Positions 8,602-17,078 of a DNA stretch of 64,000 bases are shown here, piece after piece. The notes under the pieces are model-generated. The model was given only the letters and a program-made list of their open reading frames with translations, did not search any database and was not told where the DNA came from. Location: NCBI GenBank assembly GCA_000402775.1, contig AQSC01000061.1, forward strand, positions 14,856 to 78,855. The letters are read 5' to 3'. Each line of letters begins with the position of its first letter. Position 1 is the stretch's first letter. This DNA is from Euryarchaeota archaeon SCGC AAA252-I15 (GTDB lineage: Archaea > Altiarchaeota > Altiarchaeia > IMC4 > SCGC-AAA252-I15). Both the position numbers and the translations under genes were made by a program.

Positions 8602-9357
8602 TTAACCCCATTTTTTACTATCCTTCAATCTTGTTGTTTCTTCGTCTTTTTCCGGTTTCCGGAAAACATAGAGGTGTTCGTGCATGATTAGTAGGAAGTT
8701 TGATTCTTGGGATTTTTTTTTCCAGAAGCCGGTGGCTTTGCAGTTCCATTGTTGTTTGATTATGTCTTCTTTGAGTATGAATCCTGCTTTTAGGAAGGCT
8801 TGTAGGATTCTAGCTGAAATGGGGACATAGTGTTTATGTCTCCGGGTGTCGCCGATTAGTATTCCACAATATTTTCCTGATTTTAGGACTCGAATGCTTT
8901 CCTGAGCCACGATTTTCATTTCTTCTGCGAATTCGTTTAAGTCGTGGACTGAGGATAAATCGCCTTTAACTTGTTCTTGTGTGTAAGGGATGATATTCAA
9001 ATAAGGAGGGTGTGTTGCTATCAAGTCTATTGATTCGTCTGATATTTTATCGAGATTCCGAGCGTTGCCAACATATGTTTTTTGCCCTGTTTCAGGGAAG
9101 TTTTCGTCTATCGAATCAAACCTTAATCGGTCTCGCGTTATCATTATTGCATCTGAATTGATATCTACTCCAATCCCGTTTCTTCCTAACAGCTTACATT
9201 CGATTAGTGTCGTTCCTCCGCCGACCATCTGATCTAGAACCGTATCGCCTTCCGTAGAATAACGTAGAATAAGGTTTCTTGGTATCTCGGGGGCCCAGTT
9301 CCCCCTATAATCTCCTCTATGGGTGGCCCAATCCCCTCTTTTCGGGAAAGACCACAC
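8602..9357 (-). CDS. orphan-type DNA methyltransferase (N4-cytosine/N6-adenine)
   Basis: This 251-residue SAM-dependent DNA methyltransferase begins VWSFPKRGDWATHRGDYRGN. It has motif I in circularly permuted order (VLDQMVGGGTTLIE, then GVDIN) and catalytic motif IV as THPPYLN. I recognise this as a widespread solitary methyltransferase family; its target cannot be read from sequence. The start is GTG at 9357. The frame continues upstream as DFELECST without a usual start codon until a stop, although relatives appear to include such residues, so the true N-terminus may be slightly longer or the start codon lost. It is divergent from the DpnI-like gene. If that nuclease is active, this enzyme cannot make G-m6A-TC. 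Confidence 0.85.
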   Translation of the reverse strand: MWSFPKRGDWATHRGDYRGNWAPEIPRNLILRYSTEGDTVLDQMVGGGTTLIECKLLGRNGIGVDINSDAIMITRDRLRFDSIDENFPETGQKTYVGNARNLDKISDESIDLIATHPPYLNIIPYTQEQVKGDLSSVHDLNEFAEEMKIVAQESIRVLKSGKYCGILIGDTRRHKHYVPISARILQAFLKAGFILKEDIIKQQWNCKATGFWKKKSQESNFLLIMHEHLYVFRKPEKDEETTRLKDSKKWG

Positions 9358-9416
9358 TGTTGAACACTCTAGTTCGAAATCCTTTTATTTTTGATCTCCT
9401 AATCAGAGTTCATATT

Positions 9417-10193
9417 ATGGATTTACACTTGTTCAACGAATCTATTTTTAGGCGTTATAAAAGCAATTCCCAAAGGATTAGAAGATTATCAGAGGATTGG
9501 TTTGAAGAACAGATGTATTGTCCAGCATGTAAGTGCGATAATCTGGAATCCTTTCAGAATAACACACCTGTCGCTGATTTTTACTGCCCAAAGTGCATGA
9601 GCCAATTCCAGCTGAAGAGTCAGTCAAATCCTTTTGGAAATCGAATTCTTGATGGAGCATATTCAAAAATGATAGAATCTATTCATAAAGGAGATCAACC
9701 CCACTTCTTCCTTTTGCACTATACACTCAATGATTGGTCTGTCTTGAATTTAGAAGTAATACCTAACTACTTTTTTTCAGAATCAATAATCGAGAAGCGT
9801 AAACCCTTAGCCCCAACAGCTAGACGGGCCGGTTGGGTAGGCTGTAACCTTCTCTTATCTAGGATTCCAGAAGACGGGAGGATTCAGACAATAACTGATT
9901 CAATAATCCATGAATCCAAAGAGGTGAGAACCAATTGGCTGAAAGTCTCATTTCTCAAGAATCAGAAATCCCCGAGTAGAGGCTGGATTACTGATATTAT
10001 GTGGTGCATCAAAGACCTTGATAAAAAAGAATTCACTCTGGATGAAATTTACTCCTATAAGAACCATTTAGCCAAACTACATCCATTGAACAAGAATATT
10101 AAGCCGAAAATCAGACAGCAACTACAATTCTTGAGAGACAAAAAATACCTCAAATTCCTAGGAAGTGGGGAATACCAGCTAAAAAAAAGATAA
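9417..10193 (+). CDS. dpnI: DpnI-like methyl-dependent restriction endonuclease
   Basis: The 258-residue product is recognisably R.DpnI-like over its whole length. R.DpnI cuts GATC only when the adenine is methylated. The N-terminal nuclease domain has the zinc-binding pairs CPAC and CPKC, the catalytic PVADFY, and QLK where R.DpnI has ELK. The very conserved block RKPLAPTARRAGWVGCN follows. The C-terminal winged helix that reads the methylated site is present (SRGWITDIMW, EFTLDEIY, IRQQLQFLRDK). The start at 9417 was chosen because homology begins MDLHLFNESIF; an in-frame extension back to 9279 would run into the opposite-strand methyltransferase. It lies next to a broken Dam gene, which fits a genome without GATC adenine methylation. 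Confidence 0.93.
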   Translation: MDLHLFNESIFRRYKSNSQRIRRLSEDWFEEQMYCPACKCDNLESFQNNTPVADFYCPKCMSQFQLKSQSNPFGNRILDGAYSKMIESIHKGDQPHFFLLHYTLNDWSVLNLEVIPNYFFSESIIEKRKPLAPTARRAGWVGCNLLLSRIPEDGRIQTITDSIIHESKEVRTNWLKVSFLKNQKSPSRGWITDIMWCIKDLDKKEFTLDEIYSYKNHLAKLHPLNKNIKPKIRQQLQFLRDKKYLKFLGSGEYQLKKR

Positions 10194-10225
10194 TAGCTTT
10201 TAAATTTAGAATCGATCTGGATCAC

Positions 10226-10426
10226 ATGAAAAGATTTCTTATTATTGGCGATAGAGGAAAATATGGTTGGATGATAGATTTTGTAGTCCTGTGGATAGGT
10301 CAAGCAAAAAATGAGAAACACGCCTTATACCAGTTTAAAAAAATCATAAGTAGAGAACCGCATGATGTCTATAAGATAATTGAGATATGCAACGAAACTG
10401 AATTTCTATCATATAGCGGTTTCTAG
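10226..10426 (+). CDS. small hypothetical protein between dpnI-like and broken dam
   Basis: This 66-residue ORF (MKRFLIIGDRGKYGWMIDFV) lies 32 bp after the DpnI-like gene on the same strand, so it could be co-transcribed with it. Its 3' end overlaps the truncated dam gene on the other strand by 18 bp, and it occupies the position where the missing dam C-terminus would be. I recognise no family. It may be a real accessory protein or a chance ORF. Confidence 0.4.
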   Translation: MKRFLIIGDRGKYGWMIDFVVLWIGQAKNEKHALYQFKKIISREPHDVYKIIEICNETEFLSYSGF

Positions 10427-11008
10427 TTTATACGGGTCGAAGTATACTAAATCATTCTCAGTAACCATCTTTTCGACTCCTTCAAAATCCATTAATTTAA
10501 TTTCAACTCCTTGAAGTAATTCGCTGGCTTTACGTAATGCCTTTTCGTTCACGATATTGGGATTTTTGTAACGACCGAATGGTACATTAAACTCTCCCTT
10601 CGAGTTTTCTCGATATAATCCATTAAAGCAGGTTTTATTCAGATACAAAAACATGGCTGATTCCTCAATTCCCCCAGACTTTGAATTGAATCGATCACGT
10701 ATTGAATAGAAATACTCCTTGGAATGGTTCTTATCATGGATCTGAAGGAAGTCGATAATATCGCCAACCGAATCCCTAACATTAATGTAACAGTCAACAA
10801 GGGTTTTATTAGAATCGGATAAGACTATCTTTTCCGGAGAGAACTTCTGTTTAACATAATAAAAGACTGCTCCGCCTCCGATAAATGGTTCAAAATAGCT
10901 GTTAAAATCGGGGGGAAAATAATGTTCAAACTGTTTCAATAATTGAGATTTTCCGCCCGCCCATTTTACAAAAATAGGAATTTCATATCCGTTCATATGA
11001 TATATCAT
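10409..11008 (-). pseudogene. dam: truncated Dam-type (D12 class) DNA adenine methyltransferase
   Basis: The N-terminal 199 residues of a D12-class N6-adenine methyltransferase (Dam/DpnM type, target usually GATC) are present. They include FVKWAGGKSQLL, motif I YFEPFIGGGAVFY and the NKTCFNGLYR segment. The catalytic motif should read DPPY, but the sequence is YFDPY followed by nine unrelated codons and a stop. One proline codon and the last 70 or so residues expected for this family are therefore missing. The protein should be inactive. The break abuts the small ORF downstream of the DpnI-like gene, suggesting that a replaced or rearranged restriction cassette removed the end. Confidence 0.85.
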
Positions 11009-11040
11009 TTGTGGGGAATTCTAATAAAAACCCACAGAGT

Positions 11041-11198
11041 CCAATAAAAAAATAAAAATATTGTGGCTCGCAACTCTTCACCCTATCGAGCTTGATTCGA
11101 CTTTTCGAGTCTTGGTTGTTTAAAAAGTGGCTAAACGGGAAATCCTTCGGATTTCCCCAAGTTTTCTCCCTACATTCGTAAACTGAGTTTACTCACAT
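11041..11198. repeat. dispersed structured intergenic repeat, copy A
   Basis: This non-coding stretch contains GGCTCGCAACTCT, then CTAAACGGGAAA...ATTTCCCCAA, then GTTTACTC and GTTAAATC-like blocks. The same blocks occur in the same order on the other strand at 14949-15092. A perfect hairpin, GGGAAATCC (11137-11145), loop TTC, GGATTTCCC (11149-11157), lies inside, and a second weaker one (GATTCGA/TCGAGTC) precedes it. It borders the restriction-modification island. Confidence 0.6.
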
Positions 11199-11354
11199 AT
11201 GTTAAATCCTATCGCGGAGAGTATATCTGTTGGTAATGATTTATTTTTTGAAAAAGTCATTGTGCTTGCTTCTATGGAATTCTCTGACGTCTTTGGTGTG
11301 GTAAGTTTTGGTCAGAAGCATGTAGCTGAAGACGAAATTGGGTTGTTTGAGTAG
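11199..11354 (+). CDS. short ORF, possibly a gene remnant
   Basis: This is an open frame of 51 codons starting MLNPIAESISVGNDLFFEKV and ending EDEIGLFE. It ends directly against the convergent pyrH stop codon. The composition looks protein-like, but no family is recognised and there is no clear ribosome binding site. It could be a small gene or the displaced 3' end of a lost gene at the edge of the restriction-modification island. Confidence 0.3.
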   Translation: MLNPIAESISVGNDLFFEKVIVLASMEFSDVFGVVSFGQKHVAEDEIGLFE

Positions 11355-12032
11355 TCAGTTTATTACTGTCCCAGTAAAGGATTCCCCATTTATCACGTCT
11401 TTTAGGTTTTCTAAGTCGTGCCCGTGAAGGATTATGGTTTTTACTTTTGAGCGGATTATTGACTCTACTGCCATCTTGTCCATGAGCGCGTAGTTGCCGG
11501 GGGATTGGGGGATGCCTTCTACCAGCGTTAGTAGTTCATCGGCCGACATTTCCTCGATAAGGGTTGCGTCACTAAATTTCTTCGGGTCTTTGTTGTAGAC
11601 GCCGTCGATGTTGGAGGCGTTTATGAGAAGGTCCGCGCCAACTGTTTCGGCGAGTTGTGCGGCAACAGCGTCTGTCGAGTGTTTGGGGTCGGTCCCTCCC
11701 ATAACCACGATTTCTTTCGACTTGGCCTGCGCGATCGCTTCCGCTACTGTCTGAGGTATCTGCCTGTTTGCCCGCTTCCCAATCGCAGATGAGAGTAGAA
11801 GCGCGTTCAAGCGGGTGGCGTAAATGCCAAGCCAGTCAAGAAGTTCGTCAGAGGCGTCAAGTTTTCTTGCGGCTTGCTGGTATTTCCTGGCGATTTTTCC
11901 CCCGCCCACAACCACGTAAACCTTGTGCCTTTGGGTTAATTCCCTTAAAAACTCTGCGACTTCCTCTAGAAAACTCGGATCTATTTCATCAGGAGCTAGT
12001 ATGCTTCCCCCCAGCGAGAAAACAATCTTCAT
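11355..12032 (-). CDS. pyrH: UMP kinase, archaeal type
   Basis: PyrH phosphorylates UMP to UDP. The 225-residue amino-acid-kinase-fold protein shows SLGGSILAPDEID, VVVGGGKIARKY, GGTDPKHSTDAVAAQLAE, INASNIDGVYNKDPKK and a C-terminal HGHD. This is the shorter archaeal form. It is divergent from the PfkB gene (45 bp apart) and convergent with the small ORF before it. Confidence 0.93.
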   Translation of the reverse strand: MKIVFSLGGSILAPDEIDPSFLEEVAEFLRELTQRHKVYVVVGGGKIARKYQQAARKLDASDELLDWLGIYATRLNALLLSSAIGKRANRQIPQTVAEAIAQAKSKEIVVMGGTDPKHSTDAVAAQLAETVGADLLINASNIDGVYNKDPKKFSDATLIEEMSADELLTLVEGIPQSPGNYALMDKMAVESIIRSKVKTIILHGHDLENLKDVINGESFTGTVIN

Positions 12033-12077
12033 CGTATTTTATTAGCCTTGTGTAAATAAAATAGCGGAGAGTTTAAG

Positions 12078-12980
12078 GTGAGTGGATTACTTGATTTACT
12101 GGTTTTCGGGGATACGGCAATAGACCATTTTTATGAAGTGGACTCGTTTCCAAAGACGAACACTGCAGCTGAAATATTTAATAGTCGAAAGTTTTACGGG
12201 GGTATGGGAGCAAATACTGCCGTTGTTGCGAAATCTTTGGGTTTGAGTGTTGGTCTTGTCTCGGTTATTGGAACGGATGTTGAAGACTACCGGAGGTACT
12301 TGGATAACTTGGGGATTGAATTACATTTGAAGGGTGTTTTCGGAGACACGACTCAATCGCTTTTCTTCAAAAATAACGGCTCGCAAATCAGTTTCTTCTA
12401 CAAGGGAGTGACCGAAAAACTAGATGAATTAGAGCCGGGCAAAACATTTGAAAAAGAATTGATTAAGCGAACTAGCACGGTTTATCTCGGAAGAACATAC
12501 TTAAACTTGCAGAAAAAAGTTGTAAAGTCGTGCAGGAGCAAGCTTTTAGTATATAATCCGGGATATGGAGTTTTCGAGTTTACGACCATACCTGAAGACT
12601 TCAAGCAGATTTTGTCTAAGACTTCCGTCTTGATTTTAAACCAGCATGAACTAGACCACCTTATGGCTTTAGGTTTTAAGATTGGGGGTTCTCACGGACC
12701 CAAAACAACGATTATTACCAAGGGGGCTAAAGGTTGCTCGGTTTACGGTAGAAACACTGAAGTTGATATCGGCGGTTTTAAAACGGACGTGATTGACGCT
12801 TCAGGCGCAGGTGATGCCTTTAATGCAGGCTTTATCGCCGGGCAGGTTAAGGGTTATGACATCTTCGATTCCGTAAGATTTGGGAATGCGACTGCGTCAT
12901 TTATTGTTGAGGCGTGGGGTTGTCAGACAAATCTTGCCGACTGGGATAAAGTCAAAAACAGGTTCAACAGCATAAAATGA
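12078..12980 (+). CDS. PfkB-family sugar or nucleoside kinase
   Basis: This 300-residue ribokinase-fold kinase has the glycine pair GGMGANTAVVAKSLGL near the N-terminus. The C-terminal PfkB signature DASGAGDAFNAGFIAG contains the catalytic Asp and the anion hole. The start is GTG, preceded by GAGAGTTTAAG. The substrate cannot be decided; archaeal relatives act on fructose-6-phosphate, nucleosides or ribose derivatives. The stop overlaps the next membrane gene by 4 bp. Confidence 0.85.
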   Translation: MSGLLDLLVFGDTAIDHFYEVDSFPKTNTAAEIFNSRKFYGGMGANTAVVAKSLGLSVGLVSVIGTDVEDYRRYLDNLGIELHLKGVFGDTTQSLFFKNNGSQISFFYKGVTEKLDELEPGKTFEKELIKRTSTVYLGRTYLNLQKKVVKSCRSKLLVYNPGYGVFEFTTIPEDFKQILSKTSVLILNQHELDHLMALGFKIGGSHGPKTTIITKGAKGCSVYGRNTEVDIGGFKTDVIDASGAGDAFNAGFIAGQVKGYDIFDSVRFGNATASFIVEAWGCQTNLADWDKVKNRFNSIK

Positions 12981-13987
12981 GTGAATGGATTGCGTTTGAT
13001 TGTGTTGGAAAGAGTGTTGAAAAGACAATTGATTTGTTGTTCAAGTCTTTTAATCTTAAATTTTGGCTTAAGCTTGCATTAGTTGTTTTTTTAATAAATG
13101 GGAGCGTTGGAAACAGCCTTAATTTACGTTTTTATGAATTTGATTCTGGGAATTTTGATTTGATGCAGTATCTCCCCATCTTGATTGTAATTACACTATT
13201 GCTCGTATTGATTGTTGTTTTTTTCACTTTTATCGGGAATGTGGCTGTATTTGTGTTTCTTGATTCTGTTTTGAAAAAAAGCGTTAAACTAGTGGATGGA
13301 TTGCACGAGAATCTTGGCCGGGGATTAAAATTGTTTTTGTTTATGATTTGTTTGTCGTTAATTTTCATTGTTTTCACGGGAATTTTATTCATTCCATTAA
13401 TACTTATTTTACAGTTACTGTCAGGTGGTTTGAAATTCGCACTAATTTTAGTTTACGGTTTCATTGCATTCATAATTTTATTCACAGCCTTGATTTTTTT
13501 GAGTGTTGTGGGTTTATTCACGGTTGATTTTGTAGTACCCTTGATGTATAGTAAGGGGGAGGGTATCCTCGACTCTTGGAAGAGTTTGTTGAAGGTCATA
13601 AAAAAGAATCAAGGACAATTCGTGATGTATGTGATTGCGAGAATACTATTAGGGATTGCAACCGGGATTTTATCCGCAATTTCTGGTTTCATCTTGGTTT
13701 TCATTCCATTTTTCATTATCGGGATTATTGTTGCAGTTATCTCTGAATCGGGAAACTTACTATTTTCAAATCCAGCAATACTTGTTTCTTCCGGAATGAT
13801 AATATTTTTAATAGCGATGGTTTTAGGATATTTGATGTCAATAATCCTACTTCCAATATACGTATTCTACAGGTATTTTAGCCTTATTTTCATAGGAAAA
13901 ATCATTCCAGAACTTGAGTTTTTCAAAGGGGAAAAAGAGGCTGATGAACCGAAAGTAAAGAAGGAACTTTACGTTGAGGTTGAGTGA
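12977..13987 (+). CDS. multi-pass membrane protein, unknown function
   Basis: This 336-residue protein has about six hydrophobic segments, for example LPILIVITLLLVLIVVFF and FIPLILILQLL. It has a short soluble start (MSEWIAFDCVGKSVEKTI) and a charged C-terminal tail. The overall form resembles a large group of archaeal membrane proteins with a repeated helix bundle and no known activity. It overlaps the kinase gene by 4 bp and runs directly into argC, so it is in the same transcription unit. Confidence 0.75.
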   Translation: MSEWIAFDCVGKSVEKTIDLLFKSFNLKFWLKLALVVFLINGSVGNSLNLRFYEFDSGNFDLMQYLPILIVITLLLVLIVVFFTFIGNVAVFVFLDSVLKKSVKLVDGLHENLGRGLKLFLFMICLSLIFIVFTGILFIPLILILQLLSGGLKFALILVYGFIAFIILFTALIFLSVVGLFTVDFVVPLMYSKGEGILDSWKSLLKVIKKNQGQFVMYVIARILLGIATGILSAISGFILVFIPFFIIGIIVAVISESGNLLFSNPAILVSSGMIIFLIAMVLGYLMSIILLPIYVFYRYFSLIFIGKIIPELEFFKGEKEADEPKVKKELYVEVE

Positions 13988-14947
13988 ATGAAAGCATACG
14001 TTGTTGGAGGATCAGGTTACACGGGTCGTGAGCTTATAAGAATCCTCGAATCTCATCCGAAAGTCGAAGAGGTTAAGGTGTCCTCTACGAGATTTTCCGG
14101 GAAGAAAGTGTCTGACGTTCATAAAACTCTCACGACAAGCCTTGTTTTCGAAGAGTTTAATGCATCAAGTGCAAATAGTTGCGACGTTGCTTTCTGTTGT
14201 GTGCCGCATACTAAGGCCATGGAGATCGTAAGTGAGCTTGAAACAAAGGTTATTGATTTGAGCGCCGACTTTAGGTTGAAGGATGTTTCAGTCTATGAAA
14301 AGTTTTACGGTGTCAAACACTCGAATCCAAAACTCGTGGAAAATGCGGTTTACGGTCTTCCAGAGTATTATCGCAAGGAGATTAAGGATGCCAGGATCGT
14401 TGCAAATCCGGGGTGTTATCCCACTGCAGTAGTGTTAGCTGTGAGGCCTTTAATTGAATCCTTTGACGTGCAAAGTGTAATCGCGGATGCGAAAAGCGGG
14501 GTTTCAGGGGCGGGAATGGTTAAGGAAGATGAGTATCAAAAGTTTGTGGGAGATGAGAATTTTAAGGCTTACAAGCTTACAACACACCAGCACGCTCCGG
14601 AAATAGATCAGGAGGTGGGTTTTCCTGTTTTTTTCACGCCGCATCTCGCCCCCTTCGATCAGGGAATTTTCACAACAATACACGCCTTAACACTTGCAAA
14701 TCCGCAGGAAGTTAAGAGATGCTATGAGGAAAAATACAAGGATGAACCATTTGTGAAATTAGTAAAAGAGCCTGATGTCGCCTCCGTCAGAAATACGAAC
14801 ATGTGCCAGATTGGGGGGTTTGAATCCGACGGGAAACGGTGTGTTATCACTTCTGCAATTGACAATCTGGTTAAGGGAGCGAGCGGACAGGCAGTGCAGA
14901 ACATGAACCTGATGTTTGGATTCAAAGAGACGATTGGTTTAGTGTAA
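13988..14947 (+). CDS. argC: N-acetyl-gamma-glutamyl-phosphate reductase
   Basis: ArgC reduces the acyl phosphate in arginine (or LysW-lysine) biosynthesis with NADPH. The 319-residue protein has the nucleotide loop VGGSGYTGRELI, the catalytic cysteine in NPGCYPTA, SGVSGAG, and the late segment NLVKGASGQAVQNMNLMFG. It starts one base after the upstream TGA, with GAGGT in the preceding gene end as a ribosome binding site. The last 37 bases are duplicated at 17079-17115 beyond an inserted gene. This copy is the working end of the gene. Confidence 0.94.
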   Translation: MKAYVVGGSGYTGRELIRILESHPKVEEVKVSSTRFSGKKVSDVHKTLTTSLVFEEFNASSANSCDVAFCCVPHTKAMEIVSELETKVIDLSADFRLKDVSVYEKFYGVKHSNPKLVENAVYGLPEYYRKEIKDARIVANPGCYPTAVVLAVRPLIESFDVQSVIADAKSGVSGAGMVKEDEYQKFVGDENFKAYKLTTHQHAPEIDQEVGFPVFFTPHLAPFDQGIFTTIHALTLANPQEVKRCYEEKYKDEPFVKLVKEPDVASVRNTNMCQIGGFESDGKRCVITSAIDNLVKGASGQAVQNMNLMFGFKETIGLV

Positions 14948-14948
14948 G
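14912..14948 (+). repeat. argC 3'-end direct repeat, copy 1 (functional gene end)
   Basis: These 37 bases, covering the last 11 sense codons and stop of argC plus one base, match 17079-17115 at 35 of 37 positions. The two differences are third-position A/G changes (GGA/GGG Gly and AAA/AAG Lys), so both copies encode MFGFKETIGLV and a TAA. Confidence 0.9.
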
Positions 14949-15092
14949 ATTAACAAAGGCGAGTAAACGAAGCTACGAGCGTAGCGAGCAGTTTGGGGAA
15001 ATTTGAAGTTTCCCGTTTAGTCGCTGTTAACTGAACGAAGCCAAAGGGGTGAGGAAAGTCCCATAAGGGATGTAGAGTTGCGAGCCGCCGCC
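14949..15092. repeat. dispersed structured intergenic repeat, copy B
   Basis: Read on the minus strand, this block carries GGCTCGCAACTCT, TCACCC, CTAAACGGGAAA, CTTC, ATTTCCCCAA, GTTTACTC and GTTAATC in the same order as 11041-11198. It contains a GGGAAA/TTTCCC hairpin (14996-15001 with 15009-15014) and a GCTACG/CGTAGC palindrome (14972-14985). It joins the argC end to the truncated 3' end of the beta-helix gene and is therefore part of the inserted segment. Confidence 0.6.
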
Positions 15093-16937
15093 TTAGATTA
15101 TTAATGATAGGCTGATGAGATTCCAACCTGTAAGTAATTCACAGAGGTGGCAGCGGTATACGCAACCTGACATGATATTACTTGAATCATTGTAGTTGAA
15201 GACTGTGTTACATGTGTTATTGTCTCCTGTTGTTGCATCGCCGTCGTATATGTCGTAGTATGCACCCCCTGAGATATTGTTAAAACAAAAGTAGTTATCA
15301 TACAATGCATTCCCTGTGCTGAGATTGTCAATGTAAGAGCCCCAAGTATTGTAATCTGCAGTATTGTTGATTAAAGTGTTATTAGTTGATTCTAAAATTA
15401 TTATACCTGCACTGTTGTTCCTAGCTGTGTTTGATGTCAATGTGTTGAAATTACTAGATGATATGAGGATAATCCCTCCCTCATCGTTGTTAGTTACAAC
15501 ATTATTAGATAGAGTATTGTTACTCGACAACTCAAAAAACATGCCATATTCGAAATTCGATACATTACATTTTTTAACCGTTACATTACTCACATTTAGT
15601 CCAACAATACCAAAATAAAGCCCTTTTCCTTGTATTTTATGTCCACGACAATCTAACGTTATGCTGTCGGTTCCAACGATTAATCCCTCCAACGAATCCT
15701 TATCAGAGCAATTAAGGTCGGCATTCAAACTAATGTCGGACGTTAAAATCTCACCGCAGGGGACACAGGGATTCACACACCCTGTCGTGTTCGTGTCATT
15801 GTATTTGTAGGTTGTGTCACAGGTGTTGTTTTCACCTAGCGTGTTACCATTTATATAGATGTCATTGTAGATAGTCCGTTGTAGATTATTAAAACAAACG
15901 CGATTACCATACAATTTATTTTCCATACTTGAATTATCAATGGACAAACCATGACGTAGATTATAGTTGACTGTGTTATTACTAAATGTGTTATTGAAAC
16001 TATATGGAATAAGTTTTATTCCAAGTCCATTATTGTTAACTGTGTTTTCTTCGATTTGAGTATGGCTAGATGATTCGAGATATATTCCCTCATCATCATT
16101 ATTGCTCACCGTGTTGTTTATTATTAAGGAATTAGTAACTGTATCGAAGAAAACACCAACATCATTTCCAATAATACTATTATTGAAAAGCTTATTGCCA
16201 GTTGACAAGAAAGAAAAAACACCATAATCGCCGTTAATAATTGTGTTAGATATTATTGAATTGTAGTCACTTGACGGGCGCATGTATATACCTTCGTCAT
16301 TATTGGATATAGTGTTATATGAAAGAATATTACCATCCGACTCATCAATAACGATGCCATCATCGCTATTATCATTGATAAAGTTGCCAATAATCGAGTT
16401 ATTGTGTGACCCAACAAGATAAATCGCTTCTGCACTCCCGTTAATAATAGTATTGTTTAAGATTGTATTGCTTTCACCCAAAAGTATCCCTATGCCTCCA
16501 TTGTTATTTGTGAGAGTATTAGATGTGACATTGGTTAGATTTGATGAAAAAATGAGGATAGTACCCTCACTAAAACTCAGAGTATTATTGTAGAGGAGAC
16601 AATTATTCGATAAATCTAGGAATATGCCGTAGTCAAAATCCCGGATTACACAATTCTTTATTGTAACGTTTGAAATATTATGAAGCTGGATGCCAAAGAA
16701 GAACGGCTCACCTGAATCATTCAATGACTCATTTCTAGAAATCAAATAACCATTACAGTCAAGTGTGATATCGTCAACACCCATTATCAAACCATGGCCA
16801 CCGCAGTCAAGATTCGAAGATAAGTTAGTGTCCACAAGGATTGTGTCTCCACAAGATACAGCATCAGCTACGGAGATAAGAAAAACAAGTAACACAATAC
16901 ACCTAAAGAACCTACTAGTTACGCCCATATTATCCAC
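15093..16937 (-). CDS. secreted right-handed beta-helix (NosD-like) surface protein, probably C-terminally truncated
   Basis: This 614-residue protein has an N-terminal signal peptide (CIVLLVFLISVADAVSCG) and two modules. Each opens with a cysteine-rich segment (CGDTILVDTNLSSNLDCGG; CGEILTSDISLNADLNC) and continues with many short N-rich beta-helix turns such as NNTIINGSAEAIYL. The fold is that of exported adhesins or polysaccharide-active proteins. The end reads LLTGWNLISLSLII then stop. GWNLISLPL normally opens another domain, so the C-terminus seems cut off where it meets the dispersed repeat. The gene runs against argC, between the two argC end copies. Confidence 0.85.
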   Translation of the reverse strand: MDNMGVTSRFFRCIVLLVFLISVADAVSCGDTILVDTNLSSNLDCGGHGLIMGVDDITLDCNGYLISRNESLNDSGEPFFFGIQLHNISNVTIKNCVIRDFDYGIFLDLSNNCLLYNNTLSFSEGTILIFSSNLTNVTSNTLTNNNGGIGILLGESNTILNNTIINGSAEAIYLVGSHNNSIIGNFINDNSDDGIVIDESDGNILSYNTISNNDEGIYMRPSSDYNSIISNTIINGDYGVFSFLSTGNKLFNNSIIGNDVGVFFDTVTNSLIINNTVSNNDDEGIYLESSSHTQIEENTVNNNGLGIKLIPYSFNNTFSNNTVNYNLRHGLSIDNSSMENKLYGNRVCFNNLQRTIYNDIYINGNTLGENNTCDTTYKYNDTNTTGCVNPCVPCGEILTSDISLNADLNCSDKDSLEGLIVGTDSITLDCRGHKIQGKGLYFGIVGLNVSNVTVKKCNVSNFEYGMFFELSSNNTLSNNVVTNNDEGGIILISSSNFNTLTSNTARNNSAGIIILESTNNTLINNTADYNTWGSYIDNLSTGNALYDNYFCFNNISGGAYYDIYDGDATTGDNNTCNTVFNYNDSSNIMSGCVYRCHLCELLTGWNLISLSLII

Positions 16938-17078
16938 TAGAATTGAGGAATTTAATACTTACAAAAAAACATTTATTGTTCAGCGGTGAGTTAACATTTC
17001 AGTGAACACATAATATTCGTTAGAGTCATCGAGACTTAAAGTCGAGGATGGCTCATTTGTCGTCGGCAAACTCCGACA

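Noticed and set aside
9279..9416. N-terminal extension of the DpnI-like frame
   Set aside because: The 46 extra residues overlap the opposite-strand methyltransferase start and have no DpnI similarity; family homology starts at the ATG at 9417.
10409..11008. Active Dam methyltransferase paired with DpnI as a normal restriction-modification system
   Set aside because: DpnI-type enzymes cut methylated DNA, and this Dam lacks an intact DPPY motif and its C-terminus, so it cannot be a protecting partner.
15093..16937. Regular short repeats resembling a CRISPR array
   Set aside because: The repeats are degenerate Asn-rich beta-helix codons in one open frame, without constant repeats or unique spacers of fixed length.
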